Below, piece by piece: positions 44,128-55,985 of a stretch of DNA of 64,000 nt. A program made the translations under genes and the position numbers. Each line of letters begins with the position of its first letter. Within the stretch, counting starts at the first letter, position 1. Origin of the DNA: Geotrypetes seraphini. Taxonomy: Eukaryota > Chordata > Amphibia > Gymnophiona > Dermophiidae. Below the pieces are notes generated by a model. It was given only the letters and a program-made list of their open reading frames with translations, did not search any database and had not been told where the DNA came from. The stretch is from the NCBI RefSeq assembly GCF_902459505.1, contig NC_047085.1, forward strand, positions 125,263,521 to 125,327,520, in the 5' to 3' direction.

Positions 44128-44755
44128 TACACTTCTCCCTCTGTATTTGCGGGGGGTGCAGAGCTGGCCCGTGAATAGGGAAAAATAGCGAATAACTTTT
44201 TGGGCCAGCTCTGACCCACCCCCGCCTTCCTCCTGCATCCCGGACCTCCCCCAGACCTTATCTTTGCTCTCCCTGTGGTAGGCTGTCTTGCTATTGGCCA
44301 ATTACAGCGTCCGCTTCCCCTTCCTGCTGGCAGTACTGCTGCTTCTTCCTCTGAGCTGTGTGCCGCTCCTTGTTATGTGCTAGCTACATGGAGCTCCTTG
44401 CTCGCTACATGGAGGTCTTCAGGTTGGCTCTTCGGCTGCTGCCCCCTGGTGGTCTTGTGGTGACGTGGGGTAGCAGCGATCTTCCTATGCTCTTGCCACA
44501 TGCAAATCCGTCATCAAAATGGCTGCCGCGAGTTCCTGTTGTAGTCTCGAGACTACAACGGGAACTCAATGCAGCCATTTTGATGATGGCTTTGCACAGG
44601 GCAGGAGCATAGAAGATTGCAACTGCCCCAAGTCACCGCTAGACCACCAGGTAAGGTCTGGGGAGGTTCGGGCAGCCTGCAAAAAGAAGGGAAAAAAAAT
44701 TGTGAATAACCAAATTTGCGAGTAGGGAAACCGTGAATCCGTAGGGAGAGCTGTA
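44128..44755. mobile_element. Non-autonomous DNA transposon nested in Tc1
   Basis: The ends are TACACTTCTCCCTCTGTATT and the complement of TACAGCTCTCCCTACGGATT (about 15 of 20 matching). The interior holds a palindrome of about 142 bp (44478-44619), perfect at its centre (GTAGTCTCGAGACTAC). It shares the AATGGCTGC-x-G-x-x-AGTTC module and the TAGACCACCAG word with the element at 40192-40939, although the ends differ. Confidence 0.65.
44478..44619. repeat. Long palindrome in the nested DNA transposon
   Basis: Arms of about 70 bp are centred at 44548/44549. The left arm carries GCAAATCCGTCATCAAAATG and GAGTTCCTGTTGTAGTC; the right arm carries the near-exact complement. Confidence 0.8.
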
Positions 44756-44756
44756 C

Positions 44757-45230
44757 TACTATTAATTATTTCTATAGCGCTACCAGACGTACGCAGTGCT
44801 GTACAGAGTCACAAAGAAGAAGAAAACAGTCCCTGCTCGAAAGAGCTTACAATCTAAACAGATAAACAGGATGCCATGGATTCACTCAAGGGGAACGGTT
44901 AATCAGCTGGCTGGGGTGGAGGGCAGAGGAGTAGGGTTAAGGATTGAAGGCTATATCAAAAAGATGTGTTTTCAGTCTGCTTTTAAACAAAGTAAGGGAA
45001 ATTTGGGTAGTTTACTCCGGCATAGGGGGCAACTAGATGAAAGGAACGAAGTCTGGAATTGGCAGTGGAGGAGAAGGGTAAAGCTAAGAGTGGATTATCT
45101 GATGAACGGAGTTCTCTGGGAGGAGTACAAGAGAGGAGAGATATTGAGGGGCAGCAGAATACACATGTAGGTCAGTAATAGGAGCTTGAATTCTATAAAA
45201 TGTATGAGAAGTCTTGTGCATTTCATCCAG
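44757..45230 (-). mobile_element. L2-type LINE 3' fragment
   Basis: On the minus strand it ends TGTACAGCACTGCGTACGTC, then GGTAGCGCTATAGAAATAA. Upstream is TTGTAAGCTCTTTCGAGCAG, the familiar wording of vertebrate L2-type 3' ends. It is 5'-truncated with no reliable coding block, and lies inside the Tc1 relic. Confidence 0.6.
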
Positions 45231-45962
45231 GGCTGCACTGACTTTGCTGGTTACGGATGCATGGGGAGAGCAAAAGTACATCAACTTTATAAATCAGGGA
45301 AGGATACAAAAAGAGATCCAAAGTTTTGAAAGTGCCAATCAGAACTGTTCAAACTCTGATTAAAAAGTAGAACATTATAGATGAATACAGCATCTTATCA
45401 GAAAATACTGGAGGAGAAATTGCATTCATCAGCCAAGAGGCTGCACATGGGGTGCACTTGGACTTTCCAAGATGATAATGATCTGAGACATAAGGCCACA
45501 TTGACCCTTCAGCGGTTGCAGGAGAAAAAAAAGGGAAGATTCTGGAGTGGCCATCACAGGACCATGAGCTTAACCTCACTGAGCCACTTTGGAAAGAACT
45601 CAAAACATGCAGAGAATTTACAGGATCTTGAGGCTTTTTACTATATGAGAAAATAAAGGGCCTCATTCACAGCTATCAGAAAAGTCTGCAAGCTGTCATT
45701 GATGCAAAAGAGGGCAATTTATGATAATTAAAACTAAAGGTATAACAAACATTTGAATAGGACCATTATTTCCTTTATTGTTTTGGTTTGTTTAATGATT
45801 GTACTATTTTGTGATGCATAACTGTTTAATTTAAAACACATTAAAAATAAAAGAACTGTGATTTGACTTCAGTTTTTGTGATGCTGTCCCAGACCATGGG
45901 GAAAAGTGTGAGGGCCTCTTGGGACATAGTGCTCCATTAGAGGTATGATCCTGATATGGATA

Positions 45963-46110
45963 GACATAGAAACATAGAAAATGACGGCAGAAAAGGGCCA
46001 CGGCCCACCAAGTCTGCCCACTCTAATGACCCACCCCCCTAATTTCTTCCATGAAGAGATCCCACATGCTTATCCCATTTTTTCTTAAAATCTGGCACGC
46101 TGCTGGCCTC
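45963..46110 (-). mobile_element. CR1-like LINE 3' terminus
   Basis: Begins ATAGAAACATAGAAAATGAC (plus-strand reading of a minus-strand 3' end) and continues GGCAGAAAAGGGCCACGGCC and CAAGTCTGCCCACTC. This non-coding terminal module resembles 56797-56935. It is 5'-truncated. Confidence 0.55.
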
Positions 46111-46144
46111 AATGGGAAAGGGTAAGCTGCAAAACCAAATAAAA

Positions 46145-46330
46145 ACTGCAGACAATGTACACGATGCATGCAAGAATTTACTGTACCAAAGTTAAAATGC
46201 AGTAATAAAAAACTTTTTTACCAACCAAGAGACCCAACACGGTCCGTGTTTCGGACAACACGCCTTCGTCAGGGGTCCTAATGAATAAAAATACAATACT
46301 GAAATGTTCAATATTAAGAGAACTAAATAA
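46145..46330 (-). mobile_element. Hammerhead-bearing repeat, copy 2
   Basis: Minus strand: an AT-rich lead, ATTAGGACCCCTGACGAAGG at the start of the hammerhead-like core (46278-46231), then TTTTTTATTACTGC and CATCGTGTACATTGTCTGC. The same order is seen in copy 1, so the two are homologous insertions. Confidence 0.55.
46231..46278 (-). ncRNA. Candidate hammerhead ribozyme motif
   Basis: All hammerhead core blocks occur in order on the minus strand. Stem I is GGACCC paired with GGGTCT, about six pairs including one G-U. Then come core CTGACGA, a short stem II (AGGC with GTCC around a GTGTT loop, with an A-C mismatch at its base), core GAA, stem III ACACG with CGTGT around GAC, and a T as the cleavage-site base before GGGTC. 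Hammerheads are known in Penelope-type retroelements and in newt satellite DNA. Activity is uncertain because stem II is weak. Confidence 0.55.
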
Positions 46331-46769
46331 CTAATAAAGAATAAAATAAAATGAGAGTGGTGTTGCCATGCCATGCCTGAAGGAGTGTGATAATAGAATA
46401 TCAACAGGATGGATGATATTTGTTAAGGGATTACAGTGCAAAACAAACTGACACAAAATATATAAAAAGAACAACATGCAGTGAATCAAAAGTTAATAAA
46501 AAAAAAGGGTGGAGACAAAAACAAATAAGAAAGAAAAGAAGTGAAAACGGAAAACGTGACACAGGAACAAAAGGTGAATCTCTATATCACCAGAGGTGCC
46601 AATTTGTGACATTGATTTGTGATGAGAGAGCACCTACCATGGTAAATAAGGTATACAATGTACCACAAAAAATGAAGGTAACAACTGTCATAAAACATAA
46701 CATCATTTAAAAACATATAAACATAACAAACAAACAAAAAAAAACTATCATAAAAAATGAATGGCAAAA
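46331..46769. other. Gene-free stretch
   Basis: A-rich DNA with short chance frames. No gene or element end recognised. Confidence 0.4.
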
Positions 46770-47212
46770 AAGTGTAAGCTGCTCTTTACAGTTGCCAGAT
46801 TGGTTCTGGCTGCTTCTTGGAAGTGGCCAGAGCAACCAGACTAGCGACTGGTGGAGGCCAAGTTGCACCACTGGTATGCTATGTGTAAAATTACAGCTTT
46901 TAAACATAATACACTGCACAAGTTTGACTGCATATAGAGGAAATTTGAACTGGGGGGATTACATTGACTGATTTTAGTGCACTACAATTCTCCTTGCAAT
47001 TCTTTGGTTTTGTACATTAGAGAGGTTCTGACCTGTTCAGTTTAGTGGATTTGGGGGAATGGGATGTTGGAACTGGTAAAGTGTAATATTTTGGTTTCCA
47101 TTAATGTAAGTCTGATGGGTGCTTTGAAGAACTCCTGTGTACATGTCTTGTGATTGCTGATTGTTGTTTATGTATGGTTTGCTGAAATATCTATTAAAAA
47201 TTTAAAGAACTG
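46770..47212 (+). mobile_element. L1-type LINE: ORF2 C-terminus and 3' UTR
   Basis: At about 46793-46905 the plus strand reads ARLVLAASWKWPEQPD, a stop, then RLVEAKLHHWYAMCKITAF, the pattern of L1-clade ORF2 C-termini (basic helix, W, then K-x-TA). About 300 bp of G/T-rich 3' UTR follow, ending CTATTAAAAATTTAAAG at about 47205. It is 5'-truncated with at least one stop. Confidence 0.55.
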
Positions 47213-47885
47213 TGTTTGTCTGATCACTCATATTTTCCACAAATTCTGCTGGAGTATATAAATTACTTTCTCTAGTAATAATTATGCTTTCCTTTCTGAT
47301 ACTCACCCCATCTTCACAAGCACAAAACTTCAAGAGAGACGTAATTGTCTTTTCCAATAACTGCATTAAAAGCAAAGCAGAAACTAGTTTTTAAAAGCAG
47401 AGTTCTGTATAAATAAAACACTAATAACTCAAGAATTTTATGGTTTTGGTAAAATACATTACATCCTCTGTTACATTAAATTATGTATTAACATTAGGTA
47501 TTCAATTTCATCTATAAAATGGTTTGGTGACATTTCATCATGTGACATTGCATGATGCAACAGGTCATCACTGAGACACTTCAATATGAGACATTTCATC
47601 ATGTATTCAACCACACATTGGTGCTAGTTCGTTTAGGCCTAAATATGAACCGTGCTAAAATTTCTTGCACATAAACTTTTCATGAGGCTCATATTTGGGC
47701 AGAGTAGAATAGCGCTCTTGCTACCTAAACCTAGGTACTGGGGGTATTTGATAAAGGATTTTACTGTTGTTTTTCTCTAAATACAAATGTATGTAGGTGA
47801 AGCATGCACATGGGTGCAGAGTAGGCACACAGGTCTGTATTCTATAAGGTGTGCAAAATATCATTTAAAAGAAATTTCAAGGCAC
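47213..47885. other. Gene-free stretch
   Basis: AT-rich; no supported gene. Words such as ACCTAAACCTAGGTAC near 47720 and AGGCACCTATTGG at the right edge suggest an old repeat interrupted by the hAT at 47894, but no family is assigned. Confidence 0.35.
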
Positions 47886-47893
47886 CTATTGGT

Positions 47894-48167
47894 TAGGGTT
47901 ATCAGATGTCTGGATTTTCTCGGACATGTCCTCCTTTTGAAGACATGTGCAGGAGTCTGGACGGCTTTTCAAAATCCGGAACTTCGTCCAGGATTTGAAA
48001 AGCTTCCCCCGAAATTATGTCGGGTAAGAGGGCATGCGTGGATGCCCTCCTGCCTGATCAGAACAAGCAGCGGGGGCGGGGTTAAGGCAGGATTAGGGGC
48101 AGGACTGGGGCATAACAGGGTGGGTCTAGAGGTCCGCATTTTACGAATGTAAAATCTGGCAACCCTA
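47894..48167. mobile_element. Short non-autonomous hAT element
   Basis: It begins TAGGGTTATCAGATGTCTGG and ends with the complement of TAGGGTTGCCAGATTTTAC. A perfect 8-bp duplication, CTATTGGT, lies at 47886-47893 and 48168-48175. The 274-bp element has no coding. Confidence 0.85.
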
Positions 48168-48175
48168 CTATTGGT

Positions 48176-48400
48176 GCCTAAAAATATGGAGCCGGAATCA
48201 TGCCTACAGAGGCACTTTATGATACCTAGCGCCATTGTAGGCATGGCTAATACTGGACGTGGCATTAGGTGTCTTAAAGCACCTAAGTAGGCATGATTCA
48301 CGTAAAAGGTAGGTGCCGGAAATGTAGACCTTGAATACTCACTGCCCACTATGTGTGGTCTCATGACAGTAGAAGAGACTGTAGATATCGCTGTGTGGAT
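48176..48400. other. Flank between hAT and DIRS
   Basis: Repeat-like wording (AGGCATGATTCACG, GCACCTAAGTAGG) continues that at 47620-47885, so both are probably parts of one older element split by the hAT. No coding. Confidence 0.35.
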
Positions 48401-51400
48401 AAAGCGCAGTTACTTACCGTAACAGGTGTTATCCAGGGACAGCAGGCAGATATTCTCTACATGTGGGCGATGTCACCGAAGGAGCCCCCTAACGGACGTT
48501 TTCGCAAGCAGACTTGCTCGAAGACCTTCAGGCTTGCGATTGACCCACGCGCGTGCCCCTCCGGCCCTGACTAGGACATGCGTCTCCTCAGCGTGTCCTC
48601 AGTTCAGATAGCTAGCAAAGAAGCCAACCACGGGAAGGTGGATGGGTTGCGAGAATCTGCCTGCTTTCTCTGGATAACACCTGTTACGGTAAGTAACTGT
48701 GCTTTATCCCAGGACAAGCAGGCAGCATATTTTCAACATGTGGGAGACCTCCAAGCTAAACAGAATGGGATGGAGGAGAGTTGGCAAGTCAGGACAACAG
48801 ATTTCGCAACACCGACTGGCCAAAATGGCCATCATGCCTGGAGAAAGTATCCAGACAGTAATGCGAGGTGAACCTCGTGGCAGCTTTACAGATTTCCTCG
48901 ATGGGAGTCGAGCGGAGGAAAGCAACAGACGCCGCTATTGCTCTGACCTTGTGGCTCATGACTTGACCCGGCAGGGAGAGACCAGCCTGAGCGTAACAGA
49001 AAGAGATACAAGCGGCCAACCAGTTAGAAATGGTCCGCTTAGAAACAGAGCGACCCAAGTGATTGGGATCGAAAGAGAGGAACAGCTGGGGAGCAGAATG
49101 ATGAGGAGCGGTGCGCTTCAAGTAGAAGGCCAGCACACATTTACAATCAAGAGAATGTAGAGCCACTTCTCCAGTGTGAGAATGGGTTTTCGGAAAAAAC
49201 ACAGGAAGAACAATGGATTGGTTGAAAATCAGAAACAATCTTAGGTAAGAACTTAGGATGGGTACGGAGGACCACCTTATCACGATGGAAGACAGTGAAA
49301 GGTGGGTCTGCCACGAAGGCTTAAAGCTCACTGACCCAACGGGCAGAAGTGAGAGCAATAAGAAACACAACCTTCCAAGTAAGATACTTCAAGTGAGCCC
49401 GTGCTAGTGGCTCAAACGGGGGTTTCATCAATTGAGCAAGGACCACGTTAAGATCCCAAACCACCGGAGAAGGTTTAAGGGGCGGATGAACATGGAAAAG
49501 GCTTTTCATGAAGCGGGAAACCACAGGATGAACAGAGATAGGCTTCCCGTCAATCGGCTGATGAAAATGGCACTAAGGTGGACTCGAACCAAAGAGGACT
49601 TGAGCCCAGTGCCAGACAAGTGCAACAGATAATCCAGGACAGCCGATAAGGAGGCAGACAGCGGCTCCTGCTGCCGAGTAGCACACCAGGAAGAAAAACG
49701 GGTCCACTTCTGATGGTAACATTGGCGAGTGGACTCCTTCCAAGACGCTTCCAGGATATCCAGCACAGGCTGGGAGAACTGGAACGAGGGCATTAAGTCT
49801 CAAGGAACCAAACCATTAAGTGCAGAGACTGGAGGTTGGGATGGAGCAGAGAACACTGACTCTGCGTAAGCAGAGAAGGAAAAACAGGCAGAGGAAGAGG
49901 CTCCCTGGAACTGAGTTGTAACAGAAGGGAGAACCACGGCTGTCGGGGCCACCGAGGAGCTATCAGAATCATGGTGGCATGCGAAGACCTGAGCTTGAGG
50001 AGTCTTCAGAATCAGAGGGAATGGAGGGAACGCATACAGGAACTCGTTCGTCCAATCCAGAAGGAAGGCATCAGCCTCGATCCTGACAGGGGTGTAAACC
50101 CTGGAGCAGAAGCGGGGCAACTTGTGATTGAGGGGGGACGCGAACAGATCAAAGTCCGGAGTCCCCCAACGAGCAAACACCTGACGCAGGGTCACGGAGT
50201 GGAGGGACCACTCGTGAGGTTGCAGAAGACAACTCAACTTGTCTGCCAGACAGTTTCGCTGGCCCTGAATGTAGACAGCTTGAATGAATATGTTGCGGCA
50301 GATGGCCCAATCCCAGAGCTGCATTGCCTCCTGGCACTGGGACCTGGACCCCGTGCCCCCCCTGTTTGGTGATATAATACATAGTGACCTGGTTGTCTGT
50401 GCGAACTAGCACCACTCGGTCGCGAAACAGGTGACAAAAGGCTTTCAGAGCGAGGAAAATCGTTCGAAGCTCCAGAAGATTGATGTGACAAAGGCGGTCG
50501 GCACGGGACCAAAGACCGCCTTTTGGGTGTGCAGATCGTCCAGATGAGACCCCCAAGCATAGGTCGACGAGTCCGTCTTGAGGACCTTTTGCGTAGGAGG
50601 AGCATGAATTAGAAAACCTCTGGAAAGATTGGAAGAGAGCATCCACCAACGGAGAGACCTCAACAAAGGAGTCACGATAATGCGTCGAGAGAGAGGATCC
50701 CGATCCTGGTTCCATTTGGACGCCAGAGTCCATTGAGGAATGCGGAGGTGAAGTCTGGCAAAAGGAGTCACGTGAACCGTGGAGGCTATGTGACCTAGGA
50801 GGACTATCATGAGCCGAGCCGGCGCCGAGGGTAGTTGGGTCACCCTTTGGCACAAACAGATAAGGGCCTCCTGACGAGGCTGAGGCAAGAAGAGCGGAGA
50901 CGAACCGTGTTCAGGACCGCTCCAATGAACTCGAGAGACTGGGACAGGCAGAGGTGAGACTTGGGAAAGTTCACCTCGAAGCTGAGACTCTGAAGGAGCA
51001 AGATGGTCTGACTTGTCACTCGCAGGACTTCGTTGCGAGAAGACACTTTGATTAACCAGTTGTCGAGGTAGGGAAACACCTGCAGGCCGCGGAGGCGCAG
51101 GGCTGCAGCCACCACAACCAGACATTTCGTGAAAATCTTCGGAGAGGCCGCCAGGCCGAAGGGAAGAACACGATACTGGAGATGGAGATCCCCCTCCCGG
51201 AATCTCAAATACCGTCAAGAGGCCGGGTGTATCGGAATGTGCATGTACGCCTCCTTGAGGTCCAGTGAGCACAGCCAGTCCCCCACATCCAAGAGGGGAT
51301 ACAACGTGGGAAGGGTGAGTATTCTGAATCGTTCCCGGACCAGAAACTTGTTCAGAGCATGGAGGTCCAGGATCGGACGCAGATCCCCGTCTTCTTGGGT

Positions 51401-54167
51401 ACCAGAAAGTACAGGGAATAAAATCCAGAGTTCCACTGTTCCGTGGGAACCTCCTTGATCGCCTGAAGGCGAAGAAGGGCCTGAGCTTCCTGCAGAAGGA
51501 GAGGAAGCTGAGAATAGCAGAAGGAAACTCTCTTGGAGGCAGGTCCAGGGGTATGCGACTGAAAGGGAGGGAGTACCCCTCCCGGATGACAGATAGTACC
51601 CAACTGTCGGTGGTAAGACTTTCCCACTGAGTATAGAAATGATGGAAACGACCCCCGATGGGGAAGGGGGAAGGCTCCAGGAGGAAGGGAGCTCGGACTG
51701 GAATTGTCAAAAGGACGGCCCGGTCTTCGTCGGGGCCGGCAGCTGAGTCTTAGGTTGACGTTGCTGCTGCTGCAGTGGCCGTTTCGAAGAAGGCCTAGAG
51801 AAGGCAGGAGTGGATTTTTGTGGATACCTCCGGAGAGGAATTTTATATTGGCGAGCCGGAGGGGCCTTCGGTTTAAGTTTCATCAGAGATGCAAAGGACT
51901 GCTCCTGGTCCGAGATGCGCTTCGTGGCCGCCTCGATGGAATCATCGAAGAGCTCAAGACTCACACACAGGAGATTGGCAAGTCGATTCTGTAGATTCGG
52001 ATCCATTTCCACAATCCGGAGCCAAGCGAGGCGACGCATGGTGATCGCAAAGGCTGTAACTCTCAAGGACAATTCAAAGGCGTCGTTAGAGGCCTGAAAC
52101 ATATACAGGCGGAGTTGGGAGAGGGTCTCCTCGAGGAGATGAAACTCCTGATGCCGAGGCTGTGGTACGACCTCCCAGAACGAGCGGAGGGCATCTATAC
52201 AGAACCGGAGGTAGGACGTGAAGATGAAATTGTAGTTAAGGACACGGTTCGCCATCATCGAATTCTGATAAAGGCGGCGACCAAATTTGTCCATCATACG
52301 GCCTTTCCTGCCCGGGGGGGACGGCCGCATAAACTTTCGAGGGGTTAGACTCCTTCAAGGAAGACTCAACCACCAAAGATTGGTGGGAAAGCTGAGCATC
52401 TTCAAACCCAATCAGGATAGTCCGGTAACGGGACACCAACTTGGAGGGAATAGCCGTGACCACTTATGGTGTCTCCAGGTTCCGGAGAAACGTCTGCCGG
52501 AGAACCTGATACAACGGAAGGCAAAGCGCCTCATGAATCGTATTGTCAACTCCCATTTCTGCCAGGTATTCCTGGGTAAAGCGGGAGTCGGACTAAAGAT
52601 CCAAGTTCAAAGCTCTGCCCATGTCAGAGATGAAAGGAGGAGGTCCGAGAAGAAAATTCATCCTCCGGGGGAGACTCTGATCGAGACCGGGGTGCGGCCA
52701 AGAAAGAGGGAGAAACTTCCCTGGAATAGTAAGCCAGAGCCTCAGAGTCCTGTAAATGGGAGACCGAAGAGGTTCGACTAAGGCGTTTAGGGAGCGTCGA
52801 GGAATGGCCCCGTGCAAGATGGACCCGGGAAGACCCCGGAGTACGAGGGAATCACTGGTGAAGCCACGGAGAACAGGGGGGTATACAAAAAATCCCCAAC
52901 CGGTTTCGAAGTAGGCCTTTTAGAAGCCGGTAATCGCCTCGATGGGGAACATACACTACAGTCCAATTCGAGAACAAGTGTGTATGTAGATGGTCTCGAG
53001 GTCGGAAACCTGCCCCGACAGGGCGGGGAAGACCGGAGCCTTTTAGAAGAGGCAAGCCTTGCCGCAATAGCAGGGGAAAAACAGGTCCCCGGCTTGGACC
53101 CCCGAAAAGTCTTCGGCGACACAGGGGAGGAAGATTCGCTTGAGGAAATCCGACGAATCTTACGGGTAAGGCCTCGAGAGACAAGGGGACGATGAGGCTG
53201 GTCAGACCGCGACTGGGTCGAAACCGAGGTCAAAGGCGTCGAAGTTGGGACTAGCTGGCTCACCACCGAGGAAAGCTGTGTGGTAATGATAGCCTTAAGC
53301 ATGTCCTTGAACATAGGCACCGAGACCAAAGGTAGGTGGGTCGGAGGTACAGCAGTGTGCTCCTTCAAGGGCGAACCTCGAGGAAGAGTATTCCCTACAT
53401 GAGGAGGCATGCTTAGATAGATGTCTCGAAGACACCGACGAGGCGGCGCTGACATGAAACTCCAAGGTAGGCTTCTTTGCCGGTACACCTGAGGAGGGAA
53501 GAGGAGACTTACCCAAGGCCGGAGTAGCAGGAGGGGCCGAGGTCGGAGCCTTCAAGGCTGACGGGGACTTCGAGGCCGAGGCACCCAACAAGGGTGTCTA
53601 TGCCGAGTTCGAGGCCTGTCCCACAGGATCCATGGGGCCAAAGAGTTGGAGAATCTGGGCTACCCTTCAACGAAGAGCCCACGGTTGTAAAGTCGCACAA
53701 CAGGGACATGACTCAGCACAGTGCTCTGCACCCAGGCACTCCACACTCCAACGATGAGGATCGGTGATGGAGATAACCTGGTTGCACTTAGTACAGTTTT
53801 TAAATCCGGAACGAGGCCGGGACATAAGAAAAATATTCGAACTGAAGAAAAAAATGAAAATAAAGGAAATTAGACACGAGCACAACACTCAACAGAAACT
53901 AACCAAACAAGCCGCGGTGCAAGAGGGACAACGAGATCGCGCGAAGCAAGGGAGCAGTGCTTCTGGCTCCATGGAAAACAGAGAACTGAGGACACGCTGA
54001 GGAGACGCATGCCCTAGACAAGGCGGGAGGGGCATGCACGCATGCACGGGTCAATCGCAAGCCTGAAGGTCTTCGAGCAAGTCTGCTTGCGAAAACGTCT
54101 GCTAGGGGGCTCTGTCGGTGACGTCACCCACATGTAGAGAATACGGTGCCTGCTTGTCCTGGGATAA
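48401..54167 (-). mobile_element. DIRS-type tyrosine-recombinase retroelement, copy 2
   Basis: Fossil element of about 5.8 kb with coding on the minus strand. Parts in sense order: gag-like region (about 51.7-53.9 kb), reverse transcriptase and RNase H (about 50.2-51.7 kb, with DWLCSLDLKEAYMHIPIHPA and DNQVTMYYITKQGG), and tyrosine recombinase (about 48.8-49.8 kb). Inverted terminal repeats lie at about 48401-48600 and 53990-54167. An internal complementary region lies at about 48655-48760. The outermost end sequences match copy 1 closely while the interior differs, so it is a separate subfamily. Near full length but with many coding breaks; looks older than copy 1. Confidence 0.88.
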
Positions 54168-55010
54168 TACAGTACAACGAATGCAAAAGTCCAAAAGAGA
54201 AACCCTGGAAGAGGAGAATAAGCTGGAACTCTGGATGAGGAGTGTCAAATACTCACTGTGTACATGGGAAGTCCCAGATTACGGAAGAGGCTTGTTCGTA
54301 TACATTAATGGAAATACGTAGTAGAACACATTTAGCCCGAGTCTGGAAGGGAATTATAATGATAATCGACATGAACTGAGAGATTTCAGTACTGATCTTG
54401 TAAGTTCCATCAACAGTATTATAGCTCTGGGAGCCAATGTATTTGAGGAGATAAAACTCCTATTAGGTAAGCATCTCAAGAAAGAAAACATTGCAGCCAT
54501 GAAAAGAATTGGTGTTACCACAACTGGACAGTTAGCAAAAATTCTTCAAAAGAGCATTAGGAGATGCGAGGAGACTGAGCTGTATTTGTAGATGAAGGTA
54601 TAGGCAAATGCTTTTAAGAGGTCTAGTGAGTACATATATAGGACCAGATAGGAAGAAATATATCACTTTCAGGGTCAGTATGCCTCCTCCTCCTCCTCTG
54701 TAGCCATTCCCATTCCTCCAGATAATTCAGAATAAGGAAGTAGTTGGAGTAGAACTCTTGGTTTATGCTTTCAAGGCAATGTTCATTCTCCTGTTTATTT
54801 GTTATTTCTTCTTTTTTTTTTTGCATCACCCGCTCTACAGCAGGTGGTCAGCAAGTTTCAGGGTTCTTGAAGGAAGAGGAGAAATAGAATTGAAAAATAA
54901 GCTCCGGGAGAGCAGTGTGGAGGACCTTGTTGAAGAAAAACAGAAAGCCCTATTGCATCACTTTGCCTATAGATTCACTAAAACATGTGTGTTCTTAGTT
55001 TCCCCATAGC
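54168..55010. other. Unassigned stretch with a small DIRS relic
   Basis: At about 54590-54790 (minus strand) a short fragment recalls the DIRS reverse-transcriptase N-terminal block (EFYSNYFLI, then a degraded LDLKDAY-like segment), so a heavily broken relic is likely. The surrounding sequence, including an open frame at 54118-54321 that spans the edge of copy 2, has no recognisable gene. Confidence 0.4.
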
Positions 55011-55880
55011 ATGTGTGTTATCGAAAACCATCTCAATTTTCTAGGGGAATGGGCAAGGAGATGGCAAATGAAGTTCAACATTGAGAAGTGTAAAGTATTG
55101 CATGTGGAAAGCAGAAACCCGAGGTACAACTATACGATGGGAGGGATGTTATTGAATGAGAGTACCCAAGAAAGGGACTTGGGGGCAATGGTGGACATGA
55201 CAATGAAGCCGACGGCACAGTGTGCAGCGGCCGCTAAGAGAGCAAATAGAATGCTAGGTATAATCAAGAAGGGTATTACAACCAGAACGAAAGAAGTTAT
55301 CCTGCCATTGTAACGGGCGATGATGCGTCCGCATCTGGAGTACTGCGTCCAATATTGGTCGCCGTACCTTAAGAAGGATATGGAGTTACTCGAGAGGGTT
55401 CAGAGGAGAGCGATAAAAGTGATAAAACCTTTCATATGCTGAGAGATTGGAGAAACTGGGTCTCTTTTCCCTGGAGAAGAGGAGACTTAGAGGGGATATG
55501 ATAGAGACTTACAAGATCATGAAGGGCATAGAGAGAGTAGAGAGGGACAGATTCTTCAAGCTTTCAAAAAATAAAAGAACAAGAGGGCATTCAGAAAAGT
55601 TGAAAGGGAATAGATTCAAAACAAATGCTAGGAAGTTCTTCTTTACCCAACATGGGGTGGACACCTGGAATGCGCTTCCAGAGGAAGTAATAAGGCAGAG
55701 CATGGTACTGGGGTTTAAGAAAGGATTGGACAATTTCCTGCTGGAAAAGAGGATAGAAGGGTATAGATAGAGGAGTACTGCACAGGTCCTGGACCTGTTG
55801 GGCCGCCATGTGAGCGGACTGCTGGGCACGATGGACCTCAGGTCTGACCCAGCGGAGGCATTGCTTATGTTCTTATGTTT
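55011..55880 (+). mobile_element. CR1 LINE 3' fragment
   Basis: Plus-strand CR1 reverse-transcriptase C-terminal region: WARRWQMKFNIEKCKVLHVE, ERDLGAMVDMTMKPTAQCAA, NRMLGIIKKGITTRTKEVIL, then after a stop at about 55311, [20 protein letters not shown], and from 55447 LGLFSLEKRRLRGDMIETYK and TWNALPEEVI to the C-terminus at 55770. The 3' UTR ends in the TTATGTTCTTATG terminus. One stop and one frame change near 55430 inactivate it. Confidence 0.88.
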
Positions 55881-55884
55881 TGTA

Positions 55885-55985
55885 GCTCGTTATTAATCTT
55901 GAAAACTTCTATGTACATATCCTTGTAACCCGTTCTGCGCTCCTCGGGAGGACAGGCTATAAAACTAAATAAAGAGATTTTGTGA
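55885..55985 (+). repeat. LINE 3' tail
   Basis: TAACCCGTTCTGCGCTCCTC, then GCTATAAAACTAAATAAAGAG. Same family as the minus-strand copy at 38665-38735. Confidence 0.5.

Larger units (their letters stand above)
43777..45880 (+). mobile_element. Tc1-like transposon relic with nested insertions
   Basis: The left end CAGTTGTGGTCAAGTTTACA at 43777 follows a TA dinucleotide, as in Tc1/Sleeping-Beauty-type elements. Its body is split by a MITE (44128-44755) and an L2 tail (about 44757-45230). Transposase remnants resume at about 45290-45370 (helix-turn-helix region, GTGCCAATCAGAACTGTTCA) and 45380-45730, where the frames give WTFQDDND and LTLQRLQEKK, then WKELKTCRENLQDLEAF in another frame. Internal deletion and frameshifts inactivate it. 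The right end is only approximate. Confidence 0.7.

Noticed and set aside
54118-54321. A small gene spanning the right end of DIRS copy 2
   Set aside because: The frame starts inside the terminal repeat and runs into unrelated flank with no domain, so it is a chance frame.
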